DNA of 32,630 nt from Pseudomonadota bacterium. GTDB taxonomy: Bacteria; Pseudomonadota; Gammaproteobacteria; Xanthomonadales; Rhodanobacteraceae. A model generated the notes under the pieces. It did no database searches, was not told the origin of the DNA, and was given only the letters and a program-made list of their open reading frames with translations. This document shows positions 23,575-32,630 of the stretch, piece by piece. Position 1 is the first letter of the stretch; each line of letters opens with the position of its first letter. The stretch spans positions 1 to 32,630 of the forward strand of contig JAGWMU010000009.1 in NCBI GenBank assembly GCA_028873095.1. Direction: 5' to 3'. A program made the position numbers and the translations under genes.

Positions 23575-24858
23575 ATGAAAGTTCTCGTCATCGGCGGCGG
23601 CGGCCGCGAGCACGCGCTGGCCTGGAAGCTGCGGCAATCACCGCGGGTCAGCGAGGTGATCGTGGCGCCGGGCAATGCCGGTACGGCGCACGAGCGCGGG
23701 GTGCGCAACGCCGAGGTGGCCGCGGACGACCTGGACGGCCTGCTGCGGCTGGCCAGGGCGGAGAAGATCGGCCTCACCGTGGTTGGCCCCGAAGTGCCGC
23801 TGGTGGCTGGCGTGGTCGACCGCTTCCGCGCCGCCGGTTTGCGCATCTTCGGACCTCGCGCACTGGCCGCGCAGCTGGAAGGATCCAAGGCGTTCGCCAA
23901 GGATTTCCTGCTCCGCCACAACATCCCCACGGCACGTTACGCGGTGTTCACCGAATTGAATCCGGCGCTGGCCCATGTGCGCAAGCATGGGGTGCCGATC
24001 GTGATCAAGGCCGACGGCCTGGCCGCCGGCAAGGGCGTGGTGGTGGCGCTGACGCAGGCCGACGCCGAACTGGCGCTGCACGACATGCTGGGCGCCCGCA
24101 GTTTCGGCGATGCCTCGTCGCGGGTGGTGATCGAGGAATTTCTCGAAGGGGAGGAAGCCAGCTACATCGTGATGAGCGATGGCAGCCACGCCTTGCCGAT
24201 GGCCAGCAGCCAGGACCACAAGCGGCGCGACGAGGGCGACCTGGGGCCCAACACCGGCGGCATGGGGGCCTATTCGCCGGCGCCGGTGGTCACGCCGGAA
24301 GTCGAGCAGCGCATCCTGCGCGAAGTGATCGCGCCGACCCTGCACGGCATGGCCAGCGAGGGCGCGCCGTTCATCGGCTTCCTCTATGCCGGCCTGATGA
24401 TCGACAAGAGCGGTGCGCCGAAGGTGATCGAGTTCAACGTGCGTTTCGGCGACCCGGAAACCCAGCCGATCATGCTGCGGCTGAAGTCCGACCTGGTAGA
24501 ACTGATCGATGCGGCGCTCGATGGCCGGCTTGAACATGCGCGGGCACGCTGGGACGTGCGTCCGGCCATCGGCGTGGTGATGGCGGCCGGCGGCTACCCC
24601 GGCAGGGTGCGCAGCGGCGACGCGATCGGCGGCCTCGATGCCGTCGTCGACGCCGATGTGAAAGTGTTTCACGCCGGCACCCGGCTCGATGCCCAGGGGC
24701 GTGCGGTGACCGCCGGCGGACGCGTGCTGACCGTCTGCGCGCTGGGCCAGGATATCGCCGCTGCTCGCGGACGCGCCTACGACGCCGTCGGCAAGATCCA
24801 TTACGAGGGCGCCTTCTGCCGGCGCGATATCGCATTCCGGGCATTGCGGCGCGGCTGA
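23575..24858 (+). CDS. purD: Phosphoribosylamine-glycine ligase PurD (GAR synthetase)
   Basis: Second step of purine synthesis: 5-phosphoribosylamine plus glycine plus ATP gives GAR. 427 residues, normal length. The N-terminal domain begins MKVLVIGGGGREHALAWKL. The ATP-grasp domain has PIVIKADGLAAGKGVVVA, VVIEEFLEGEEASYIVMSDG and the PurD signature SSQDHKRRDEGDLGPNTGGM. FNVRFGDPETQPIM carries the metal-binding Glu/Asn. The C-terminal domain has GVVMAAGGYPG. ATG 23575 gives the standard N-terminus. purH, its frequent partner, is not adjacent, and purD appears to have its own promoter. Identity is certain. Confidence 0.98.
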   Translation: MKVLVIGGGGREHALAWKLRQSPRVSEVIVAPGNAGTAHERGVRNAEVAADDLDGLLRLARAEKIGLTVVGPEVPLVAGVVDRFRAAGLRIFGPRALAAQLEGSKAFAKDFLLRHNIPTARYAVFTELNPALAHVRKHGVPIVIKADGLAAGKGVVVALTQADAELALHDMLGARSFGDASSRVVIEEFLEGEEASYIVMSDGSHALPMASSQDHKRRDEGDLGPNTGGMGAYSPAPVVTPEVEQRILREVIAPTLHGMASEGAPFIGFLYAGLMIDKSGAPKVIEFNVRFGDPETQPIMLRLKSDLVELIDAALDGRLEHARARWDVRPAIGVVMAAGGYPGRVRSGDAIGGLDAVVDADVKVFHAGTRLDAQGRAVTAGGRVLTVCALGQDIAAARGRAYDAVGKIHYEGAFCRRDIAFRALRRG

Positions 24859-25127
24859 GCGCGGCCGTGGCGTCTTCCGTGGCGCCGGCGATCCGGCCAA
24901 GGGCAAGTCGGCGATGAGGGGATGCCGCGAGGCGCGACCCTTCAGCGGACATCGCGCGGTCCTCAGGCGCAATAACATACGCATGCGGATGGCAGTGACT
25001 TGTGCCGGTTGACTTTTCCGCGTCGCATCTTTTGGGCTATGCTTGAAACTTCCCCCGCGAAAAAGTCATGGCGTACAAGCGTCTGACCACATTCGTGCAT
25101 GCTTTCACGTCGATCGAGGTTTCCCCC
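24859..25127 (+). other. Intergenic region purD to lipoprotein gene
   Basis: No gene or terminator is evident. It is slightly less GC-rich towards its right half. It contains a TTGACT (25009-25014) and a TATGCT (25038-25043), but 23 bases separate them, so a promoter here is plausible but not demonstrated. An upstream in-frame ATG (25068) gives extra residues before the signal peptide that do not look real. GAGG at 25116-25119 is the ribosome binding site of the lipoprotein, 8 bases before its ATG. Confidence 0.4.
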
Positions 25128-26003
25128 ATGCGCAAGATGGTTTTGTCGCTGATGTCCGCCGCAGCACTGGTTCTGACCGGTTGCAATGCTCCTTCTTCCC
25201 CGCAGCAGGCAGGCTCCGCTGCACCCGCATCGGCGAGTACGGCCGCCGCCGTCCAGATCGCGAACGAGGTGAGCGGCACGGTTTCGGTGCGCGGTCCCGA
25301 GCAACCGTCGTCCAAGGCCTCGCTGGTGATCAACCTGGTTGACGTATCGTCCACGGCCAATGCCGGTGCGCCGCCGCTGGCGACCGAAATGGTGACCCCG
25401 GTAGGTCCGTTCCCGCAGTCCTTCAAGCTGACGCTCGATCCGATCAAGGTCAAGCCGAACGATATGTACGTGGTGCAGGCCGTGCTGACCGATGGCGAGC
25501 GTCATTACACGATGCCGATCCAGGCGCCGGTTCTGACCAATGGCAACAAGAATGTGGTGTCGATCGAGCTGGTCGCCCAGCAGACTGCGGGCGAAAAGGC
25601 GCTGGCCGGGTTCACCGCAGAGGAGAAGCAGCTCGGCGCGATGAAGGTCAGTCACGGCACCAAGCTGGAAAAGGATGCCTCGCGCGGCTGGCAGCTGTTC
25701 CGTCAGGACGGCAAGGTGAAATTCATCCGCGAGCTTGTCGACTACACCGACAAGACATTCACCAGCACCGACTACGCCTACAAGGACGGCAAGCCGTGGG
25801 TGATCGTGCAGCAGATCAGGGCCAACCGGGATGCGAAACCCTCGGCCATCGATCGGGCCGGGTGGAGCGACAACGGCATCCTGATCCTGAAACAGCATCA
25901 GGTCGGCAACGACGTGCAGGTACTGGATGCCGATGCTGCGGCGAAACTGCAGGCGCAGGGGCTGGAAATCCTCAGCCTGGCGACCAACGGCAAGAACAAG
26001 TAA
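25128..26003 (+). CDS. Lipoprotein with YbaY/YscW-like domain and uncharacterised C-terminal domain
   Basis: A predicted lipoprotein of 291 residues. MRKMVLSLMSAAALVLTGCN is a type II signal peptide with lipobox LTGC (C19). After a Ser/Ala/Gln-rich linker (20-45) comes a domain of about 105 residues. Its pattern (SGTVSVRG, SLVINLVDVS, PFPQSFKLTLDPIKVKPNDM, YVVQAVLTDGERHY) matches the YbaY / type III secretion pilotin YscW-like family (PF09619), an Ig-like beta fold. The last about 125 residues (FTAEEKQLGAMKVSHGTKLE, RGWQLFRQDGKVKFIRELVD) are a separate domain I do not recognise. The start is set by GAGG 8 bases before ATG 25128. No type III secretion gene is in the window, so a pilotin role is not implied. 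Location (inner or outer membrane) is not proven; residue +2 is Asn, not Asp, which favours the outer membrane. Confidence 0.85.
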   Translation: MRKMVLSLMSAAALVLTGCNAPSSPQQAGSAAPASASTAAAVQIANEVSGTVSVRGPEQPSSKASLVINLVDVSSTANAGAPPLATEMVTPVGPFPQSFKLTLDPIKVKPNDMYVVQAVLTDGERHYTMPIQAPVLTNGNKNVVSIELVAQQTAGEKALAGFTAEEKQLGAMKVSHGTKLEKDASRGWQLFRQDGKVKFIRELVDYTDKTFTSTDYAYKDGKPWVIVQQIRANRDAKPSAIDRAGWSDNGILILKQHQVGNDVQVLDADAAAKLQAQGLEILSLATNGKNK

Positions 26004-26321
26004 GTCCGCGATCCGCGGCGCATGCGGCCGTTCCTCCTCTCGCCGTCGCGGGGGGAGGGAAAGCGGCAAACCACGCAAACTACGAAGCATCCGGCCAGCC
26101 GGCCGGATCGATCGCGCATCATGGCCTTGCCTCGTGACCGATGGCATGGCGCGTAGCCGCCGTGGCCGTGCTACCCGGCAGCACCATCGCCTCCGCAGCA
26201 AGAGCCGCCGAAAGGCGCCGGGATGCCTGGCGCCGCAGTTCGATGCATCGAGATGCCGGGGCTGCGGCGGCTGTCGCCGTCAATATCCCGCCGCTCCGGA
26301 GGCCGGCTGCGGGCCTGGAAC
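26004..26321. other. Non-coding region between the lipoprotein and autotransporter genes
   Basis: About 318 bases with no supported gene; open frames here are short or run as shadows into the neighbours. It includes a CTCCTCTCGCC...GGGGGGAGGG string (26034-26060), possibly a decayed copy of the CTCCC/GGGAG element. It also has a perfect ATCCGGCC-AGCC-GGCCGGAT hairpin (26089-26108) without a T-tract. I see no clear terminator for the lipoprotein on the forward strand other than the shared one at 26327-26358. Confidence 0.5.
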
Positions 26322-26358
26322 CAAAGAAAAGGCCGTCCGCGTCGCGCGGACGGCCTTT
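26322..26358 (-). terminator. Strong intrinsic terminator of the autotransporter gene (bidirectional stem)
   Basis: AAGGCCGTCCGCG-TCG-CGCGGACGGCCTT is a perfect 13-bp stem with a 3-base loop, starting about 20 bases after the reverse-strand stop. On the reverse strand it is followed by TTTTCTTT, a good U-tract. On the forward strand only TTTG follows, so termination from the lipoprotein side is likely weaker. Confidence 0.9.
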
Positions 26359-26377
26359 GTGGGTTCCGCACGCAGAC

Positions 26378-28345
26378 TCAGAACTTGATTCTCACGCCCA
26401 TGTTGACGCTGTTGTAAGTCTGGCTGCTGTCGCTGAAACGGCCGCTGTAGCCGATCCAGCTGGTCACGCTGGGGGTGAGTACCGCGGACAGGCCGAGATC
26501 GGCGGTACCCCAGGTCTTGTCCGGCATGAAGCCCGTCACGGCGAAGGTGCCGTTCATGCTGTTCAGGCCGGCATCGATGGTGCCCGGGTCAGCCTTGTTG
26601 TCATGATTCCATGCCACTTCGGCGTACGGCGAAAGCACGGTGTTGCCGACATTCCAGTGACCTTCCAGGCGCCAGCCAAGCGTGGTCAGCAGCGAGTCGC
26701 GTTGTTGCCTGCCGAACCACATGGCCGAGCTGTCGTTGCCGTTTTCGCTGAAGCCATTGACCTTGACGCTCTGCCACTCGACGTTGGCAAAAGGCCCGGT
26801 GCGCATGCCCTCGACGTCAAACCACCAGCCGCCGTTGAGGCCGCCACCCAAATGCGAACCATCGGGCTTGCCGCTCTCGGTACGCTGCAGGGCGCCCAGC
26901 TGGATGCTGCGATGGACATCCTTGAAGTTGTTTTCGCCGAAGTCAAAATAGCTGCCGACGTAACCGCCGCCGGCGTGGTAGGTGAGGTAGCCGAGCCCGG
27001 TGATGTCCTGCAGCGTGTAGCCGCCGCCGCCGGAGAAATAGGCATGGCTCTGGCCGGTGCCGAGGGCGAGGCCGGCGGACAGATGGTCAGTGGCGCGCAC
27101 GTCCGCACCGAGCGTGAGGTTGAAATCGTTGCTGGTGGTCCGGGGCGATGCGTTGCCCGCATCGAAGTCCTGGCGGCTGTAATCGATGTTGACGAAGGTG
27201 CGGGTCTTGCCGCCGTTGCTGTCGATCAGCATCTGGTTGCGGACGGCGTGCGTCTGCACATTGACGCCATTCAACGCCGACTCGCTCAGCAGCGAAATCT
27301 GCCCCGGCGCCTGCATCACCGAGATCACGTACTGGCCGAGCAGGGCGTGCGCGGCCGTGGTCGGATGCACGCCGTCGGCGAACACGTAGCTCTGGTCGGT
27401 GCCGGCCGCATAGGTGTAGGGCAGCCCCGAGCCCGCCGGTCCGCACTGCACCGAACTGGATCCGGCGCCGCAGGCCGGGTCGGTGGCATTGGCGAAACCG
27501 TAGGCTTGCGGGCTGGCGATCACTTCGGACAACAGGCCGTAGGCATTGATCGGAATGATGCCGGTATTCAGATGCGACAGGCCGGTGTTGAGCTGGCCGT
27601 TGAAGATGAGGCTGAGTCCGGTCAGCGATGCGGCGGCTGCCGGGCCTTGCGCGGTGGCATCCGGCGTCAGCCCGATATTGGGCAGATTGAACACCAGGAT
27701 GTTCTTCGCGCCGGCGGCCTGCAGCTGGCCGATCAGGGTGACTTCCTGCTGTGCGGCCGCAGCGACGTTGGCCTGCGCCTGCGCCGCCGTTTCGAATGCG
27801 CTGACGCCGGCACCCGCCAGCACCTGCGCATCGATCTGCGCGGCGACCTGCGCGGCAATGGCGGGCGGCAGACCGGCGGTATTGGCAGCGATCAGCTGCT
27901 GCGCGACAGCGCCCGCGCCAACGGCGGTGGCATGATAGAAAATGTCGTTGGCACCGCCCCAGATCGAATACAGCGCCGTGCCGCTGGCCGGCCCGCCTGC
28001 CAGATAGGCATCGACCTGACTGGTCAGGGTGGGCACCGCCGAGGGCGTGCCGGGCGAGTTGGTGTTCACTCCTGCGCCACCCCAGGCGAAGTCGGTACCG
28101 CCAAGCAACGACGGGCTGAGCGTGTGGCCGAAATTGTCGGCGACGTGCTCGATCGCGGTGATGCCGGGATTGGTGGTGAAGCGCAGCGGCGGCTGGATGC
28201 CGGGCGCGACAGCCAGCGAGATGTTGCCGTTGTCGCTGAGGCTGTCGCCGAAGACGAAGACTTGGCTGAAATCCGTGGCGGCGGCCGCCGCGCTGAACAG
28301 CAAGGAGGCGGCAATGGCGCCGGCGAGGTGTCGGGTGCGAGGCAT
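26378..28345 (-). CDS. GDSL esterase/lipase autotransporter (EstA-like, type Va secretion)
   Basis: A 655-residue surface enzyme. MPRTRHLAGAIAASLLFSAA is a Sec signal peptide. The passenger is an SGNH/GDSL hydrolase: block I FGDSLSDNGN with nucleophile S35, block III GGANDIFYH with N133, and block V FADGVHPTTAAH with D324 and H327. The C-terminal about 280 residues form a beta-barrel transporter domain (PF03797) with alternating aromatic strands, ending in VRIKF with the terminal Phe required by the BAM complex. Pseudomonas EstA has the same layout; it hydrolyses esters and affects rhamnolipid release and motility. The start is ATG 28343-28345 with AGGAG 8 bases upstream. A Gly/Ala/Gln-rich stretch lies in the passenger (AQAQANVAAAAQQEV). 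The gene ends at a strong terminator. The natural substrate is unknown. Confidence 0.95.
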   Translation of the reverse strand: MPRTRHLAGAIAASLLFSAAAAATDFSQVFVFGDSLSDNGNISLAVAPGIQPPLRFTTNPGITAIEHVADNFGHTLSPSLLGGTDFAWGGAGVNTNSPGTPSAVPTLTSQVDAYLAGGPASGTALYSIWGGANDIFYHATAVGAGAVAQQLIAANTAGLPPAIAAQVAAQIDAQVLAGAGVSAFETAAQAQANVAAAAQQEVTLIGQLQAAGAKNILVFNLPNIGLTPDATAQGPAAAASLTGLSLIFNGQLNTGLSHLNTGIIPINAYGLLSEVIASPQAYGFANATDPACGAGSSSVQCGPAGSGLPYTYAAGTDQSYVFADGVHPTTAAHALLGQYVISVMQAPGQISLLSESALNGVNVQTHAVRNQMLIDSNGGKTRTFVNIDYSRQDFDAGNASPRTTSNDFNLTLGADVRATDHLSAGLALGTGQSHAYFSGGGGYTLQDITGLGYLTYHAGGGYVGSYFDFGENNFKDVHRSIQLGALQRTESGKPDGSHLGGGLNGGWWFDVEGMRTGPFANVEWQSVKVNGFSENGNDSSAMWFGRQQRDSLLTTLGWRLEGHWNVGNTVLSPYAEVAWNHDNKADPGTIDAGLNSMNGTFAVTGFMPDKTWGTADLGLSAVLTPSVTSWIGYSGRFSDSSQTYNSVNMGVRIKF

Positions 28346-28451
28346 GGGTAACACTCCTGGGCCGGGATGGCCTTGTTATCTGGGCGTTACGTTAATGCAC
28401 GCCATACGGAAGCGCATGCTGCATCGCAGCGCGAGATATCCGGGTGCCTGG

Positions 28452-30800
28452 TCAGCGCTTGCCGGCCCGAGCCAGGGCGTCGGCCAATGCGCTGTTCACG
28501 GGCGCGGGCAGCGCCTTGGAGGCCGCTGGGGTGGCTCCCCGGCTGCCGTTGCGAGCGTGCCGCCGGTCGCCCTCATTGCCCTGGGCCGCATGGCTTTCGC
28601 GCGCCTGCCCGGGCTCGTCATCCAGTCGCATGCTCAGGCCGATGCGCTGGCGCGCCAGGTCGACCTCCATCACCTTGACCTTCACGATGTCGCCGGCCTT
28701 CACCACGTCGCGCGGGTCCTTCACGTAGGTGTGCGACAGCGCGGAGATGTGCACCAGGCCATCCTGGTGCACGCCGATGTCGACGAACGCCCCGAAGGCG
28801 GCGACGTTGGTGACGCGGCCTTCGAGGATCATGCCCGCGCGCAGCTGCTTCAGGTCGTCCACGCCGTCGGCAAAGCTCGGCGCAACGAATTCCGGGCGTG
28901 GATCGCGGCCGGGTTTTTCCAGCTCCCTGAGAATGTCGCGCACGGTGGGCATGCCGAAGCGATCGTCGGTGAATTGCTCGGGCTTCAGGCTGCGCAGGAA
29001 GCCGCTGTCGCCGATCAGGGATTTCACCGCGCGGCCGCATTGGGCGATGATCCGTTCGACCACCGGATAAGCCTCCGGATGCACGGCACTGGCGTCCAGC
29101 GGGTTGTCGCCATTGGCTATGCGCAGGAAGCCGGCGCACTGCTCGTACGCCTTGTCGCCCAGACGCGGCACCTTCAGCAATGCCTTGCGGTTGGCGAACG
29201 GGCCGTTGGCGTCGCGATGCTTCACCACGTTCTCGGCGACCAGCGCGGACAGGCCGGCCACGCGCGCAAGCAGCGCCGCCGAAGCGGTGTTCACGTCGAC
29301 GCCGACGGCGGTGACGCAATCCTCGACGCGTGCGTCCAGCGCGCGCGCCAGCTTCACCTGGTTCACGTCGTGCTGGTACTGGCCCACACCGATCGCCTTG
29401 GGCTCGATCTTCACCAGCTCGGCCAGCGGATCCTGCAGGCGACGTGCGATGGAGACGGCGCCGCGCAGGCTCACGTCGAGATCGGGGAATTCCTTCGCGG
29501 CGGTTTCCGAGGCGGAATACACCGAGGCGCCCGCCTCGCTCACCACGATCTTCGACAGCTTGTGCTCGGGGTGGCTCTTGGCGAGGCCCTTGATCAGCTC
29601 GCCGGCGAGCTTGTCGGTCTCGCGCGAGGCGGTGCCGTTGCCGATCGCGATCAGGTCCACGCCGTGCTTCTGGCACAGCCGCGCCAGCGCCGCCAGCGAT
29701 TCGTTCCACTGCCTGCGCGGTTCGTGCGGGTAGATGGTGTCGGTGGCGAGCAGCTTGCCGGTGGGATCGACCACGGCCACCTTGCAGCCGGTGCGGATGC
29801 CTGGGTCGAGGCCCATCACGGTCTTCGCGCCGGCGGGCGCGGCCAGCATCAGGTCCTTGAGGTTGTCGCCGAACACGCGGATCGCCTCGTCCTCGGCGCC
29901 CTCGCGCACGCGGCCGAACAGGTCCAGCGTGAGGTGCAGGTGCAGCTTCACGCGCCAGGTCAGGCGCACCGTCTCGCGCAGCCAGGCGTCGGCGGGCCGG
30001 CCGCGGTCATGGATGCCGGCGTGCGCGGCCACGCGGCCTTCGCCTTCCAGAAGGCCTTGCTCGGCGTCCGGCGCGGGCTGCAGGTCCAGCTCGATCACGC
30101 CTTCGTTGCGCGCGCGCATCAGCGCCAGCAGGCGATGCGAGGGAATCTTGCCGATGGCTTCCACATGGTCGAAATAGTCGCGGAACTTCGCGCCCTCGTT
30201 CTCCTTGCCTGCGACGACTTTTGCGCGGATCTGGCCCTTCTCCCACAGCCAGTCGCGCAGCTCGCCGACGAGGTGCGCGTCCTCGGCGATGGACTCCATC
30301 AGGATCGCGCGCGCGCCGTCCAGCGCGGCGCGCACGTCGGCGACGCCCTTCTCCGCATCGACGAATGCTGCGGCGAACGCTTCCGGCGAGCGCGTGGGGT
30401 CTTCGCGCAGGCCCAGCGCCAGCGGCTCCAGCCCGGCCTCGCGGGCGATCTGCGCCTTGGTGCGGCGCTTAGGCTTGTACGGCAGGTAAAGATCCTCCAG
30501 GCGCGCCTTGGTGTCGGCGGCGAGGAGGTCGTTCTTCAGCTCATCGCTCAGCTTGCCCTGTTCCTCGATGCTGGCGAGGATTGCCGCGCGCCGATCCTCC
30601 AGTTCGCGCAGGTAGTGCAGGCGCTCCTCCAGCAGGCGCAGCTGGGTGTCGTCGAGGCCGCCGGTGACTTCCTTGCGGTAGCGCGCGATGAACGGCACGG
30701 TGGCGCCGCCGTCGAGCAGGTCGACTGCCGCGCGCACCTGTTCGGTCTTGGCGGCGATGTCCTGGGCAATGCGTTGTTCGATGCTGAGCATGGATGACAT
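28452..30800 (-). CDS. tex: Tex family RNA-binding transcription accessory protein
   Basis: A 782-residue cytoplasmic nucleic-acid-binding protein, the normal length. An N-terminal helical region starts [20 protein letters not shown], with [20 protein letters not shown]. The YqgF/RNase H-like domain ([20 protein letters not shown]) follows, then the helix-hairpin-helix segment ([20 protein letters not shown]) and a C-terminal S1 domain at about 645-715 ([30 protein letters not shown]). A basic, low-complexity tail ends it. Tex was named for effects on toxin expression in Bordetella; its role is broadly in transcription and translation fidelity. ATG 30798-30800 has AAGG 6 bases upstream. The following reverse gene is the autotransporter, separated by 106 bases. 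Identity is secure, mechanism is not. Confidence 0.96.
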   Translation of the reverse strand: MSSMLSIEQRIAQDIAAKTEQVRAAVDLLDGGATVPFIARYRKEVTGGLDDTQLRLLEERLHYLRELEDRRAAILASIEEQGKLSDELKNDLLAADTKARLEDLYLPYKPKRRTKAQIAREAGLEPLALGLREDPTRSPEAFAAAFVDAEKGVADVRAALDGARAILMESIAEDAHLVGELRDWLWEKGQIRAKVVAGKENEGAKFRDYFDHVEAIGKIPSHRLLALMRARNEGVIELDLQPAPDAEQGLLEGEGRVAAHAGIHDRGRPADAWLRETVRLTWRVKLHLHLTLDLFGRVREGAEDEAIRVFGDNLKDLMLAAPAGAKTVMGLDPGIRTGCKVAVVDPTGKLLATDTIYPHEPRRQWNESLAALARLCQKHGVDLIAIGNGTASRETDKLAGELIKGLAKSHPEHKLSKIVVSEAGASVYSASETAAKEFPDLDVSLRGAVSIARRLQDPLAELVKIEPKAIGVGQYQHDVNQVKLARALDARVEDCVTAVGVDVNTASAALLARVAGLSALVAENVVKHRDANGPFANRKALLKVPRLGDKAYEQCAGFLRIANGDNPLDASAVHPEAYPVVERIIAQCGRAVKSLIGDSGFLRSLKPEQFTDDRFGMPTVRDILRELEKPGRDPRPEFVAPSFADGVDDLKQLRAGMILEGRVTNVAAFGAFVDIGVHQDGLVHISALSHTYVKDPRDVVKAGDIVKVKVMEVDLARQRIGLSMRLDDEPGQARESHAAQGNEGDRRHARNGSRGATPAASKALPAPVNSALADALARAGKR

Positions 30801-30951
30801 TCAATACCTTGCGACGGCAACCGGTGCCGGGTGAAAGCGATCAGGCGATCGATGATGACAGCAACCTGCTGCGCCATGCCCAGGCCGGTGCCTTCGAGGC
30901 ACGAAGAATCGGCGCCGAAGTGCTGCTCCGGTGCCGTTGGCGCAGCAAGGC

Positions 30952-31707
30952 TCAGGCGTGGAACGACCCGCCGCTGGCGGAAGGCCCGGTCTTGCCGTCG
31001 CCGAATTCGCTGGCGCGGCCGTTGAGCACCAGCGTGCCCGCGATCATGTCGTGCAGGCCCTGCCTGCGCCGGGTCCAGGCGACCATCAGGAAGCCGATCC
31101 CGAAGATGATCGCGCTGAGATACTTCGCCGGGTAGCGGCCCAGCGCACGCGGAAAGCTGATCCGTGCGCCATGCAGGTCGGTGACCCGGATGCCCAGCGC
31201 CAGTTTGCCGATGGTGGCCTGCCAGGCGGAGCTTTCGCACACGGCGAAGTACGCCCACGTGAGCAAGCTGATCGCCAGCATGGCCGGCATCATCGTCGTG
31301 TAGTACTGGCTGAACGCCGCCAGCATCGCATGGGGATCGCCTGGCGAAGCCAGCTGTGCCTTTCGCAACGCCGCTTCTGCCGCGTCGCCCCCCATCATCT
31401 TCTGGATGAGCAGGCTGGGGAAATACAGGACGATGGCATCGAGGATATAGGCGGCCACGCGCTTCCAGAAACCGGCGTGATCCTCCAGCGCGGCCGTGGT
31501 GGTCCGCGGCAGCGGCGGGACTGCTGGTGATGCTGCGCTGCCGGCGGTATCGGGGAACAGCACCGACAAGGGTTGCCAGTCGGCAAGGCCTTCGTACCAC
31601 GCCAGGTCGTCGCGGCTCAGTCGGCCGCTCTGCAGCCATTGCCGCACGTCATCTTCCGGGTAGGGACCGTGTCGTTCGCCGTCGCGGCCAATCCATATTT
31701 CCATCAT
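30952..31707 (-). CDS. GYF_2-RDD domain membrane protein
   Basis: A 251-residue inner-membrane protein. Residues 1-50 are a GYF_2 domain (MEIWIGRDGERHGPYPEDDV, WYEGLADWQPL), a small beta-rich module that may bind proline-rich peptides. A Pro/Ala/Thr linker leads to an RDD domain (about 78-235) with three or four hydrophobic segments: GFWKRVAAYILDAIVLYFPS, TMMPAMLAISLLTWAYFAVC, and WQATIGKLALGIRVTDLHG with the conserved Gly-Lys, then GLHDMIAGTLVL with Asp. RDD proteins are proposed transporters or membrane scaffolds; no activity can be assigned. ATG 31705-31707 or the adjacent 31702-31704 is used; GGAG lies 5 to 8 bases upstream. It lies 60 bases downstream of mnmG on the same strand and may be cotranscribed with it. 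Confidence 0.9.
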   Translation of the reverse strand: MMEIWIGRDGERHGPYPEDDVRQWLQSGRLSRDDLAWYEGLADWQPLSVLFPDTAGSAASPAVPPLPRTTTAALEDHAGFWKRVAAYILDAIVLYFPSLLIQKMMGGDAAEAALRKAQLASPGDPHAMLAAFSQYYTTMMPAMLAISLLTWAYFAVCESSAWQATIGKLALGIRVTDLHGARISFPRALGRYPAKYLSAIIFGIGFLMVAWTRRRQGLHDMIAGTLVLNGRASEFGDGKTGPSASGGSFHA

Positions 31708-31766
31708 GCGGGCTCCACGGGCTGCTCGAAGTGCGCATCATGCCATGAGCCATCCGCATTCGGGCA

Positions 31767-32630
<864 letters not shown>

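Noticed and set aside
26141-28351. Forward open frame of about 736 codons opposite the autotransporter
   Set aside because: Shadow of the GDSL autotransporter, which has a signal peptide, catalytic blocks and terminal Phe on the other strand.
28029-30797. Forward open frame of about 920 codons opposite tex
   Set aside because: Antisense shadow of the clearly coding tex; no domain pattern and low-complexity composition.

Overview
The window is a dense, GC-rich chromosomal segment from a gammaproteobacterium, most likely a Xanthomonadales member close to Rhodanobacter, Dyella or Frateuria (family Rhodanobacteraceae). Three things suggest this: protein-level resemblance of the core genes, the rsmB-fmt-def / lysM-dprA-topA-tsaC arrangement, and a GTAG-headed REP-type repeat. 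The genus is inference; no rRNA or tRNA gene is present. I see no integrase, transposase, phage gene, CRISPR array or plasmid function, so this looks like stable core chromosome with a more variable envelope-glycan block inside it.

Layout. (1) 1-2461, reverse: the rpoD sigma-70 gene, cut at its 3' end by the window edge, and dtd (D-aminoacyl-tRNA deacylase). (2) 2.5-13.2 kb: a cell-surface glycolipid block. It holds a LpxL/HtrB-type acyltransferase, a cluster of five REP-like repeats, a small TPR protein translationally coupled to a membrane glycosyltransferase that lacks the usual DE pair, a CDP-glycerol glycerophosphotransferase-like protein, a WaaE-type GT2, a GT4, an O-antigen ligase, a second GT4 and a canonical GT39/GT83-type membrane glycosyltransferase. 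Together they look like a lipopolysaccharide core/O-antigen completion and decoration cluster. (3) 13.3-21.9 kb: two divergent housekeeping operons, rsmB-fmt-def on the reverse strand and lysM-dprA-topA-tsaC on the forward strand. (4) 22.0-26.0 kb, forward: a stand-alone AMP-forming ligase, purD, and a lipoprotein with a YbaY/YscW-like domain. (5) 26.4-32.6 kb, reverse: a GDSL esterase autotransporter ending at a strong intrinsic terminator, tex, a GYF_2-RDD membrane protein, and the C-terminal part of mnmG (its 5' end is outside the window).

I found no convincing new defence, mobile or biosynthetic system. The observations most worth a second look are small in scale: the REP cluster whose GTAG head supplies the stop codons of both convergent neighbours and contains a compensatory stem change; the membrane glycosyltransferase with YSTR in place of DEPR; likely leaderless promoters; a 7-bp tandem repeat where the ribosome binding site of the glycerophosphotransferase-like gene should be; and an unexplained C-terminal domain on the lipoprotein. 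Long open frames opposite real genes (up to about 1550 codons) are by-products of high GC at third codon positions.
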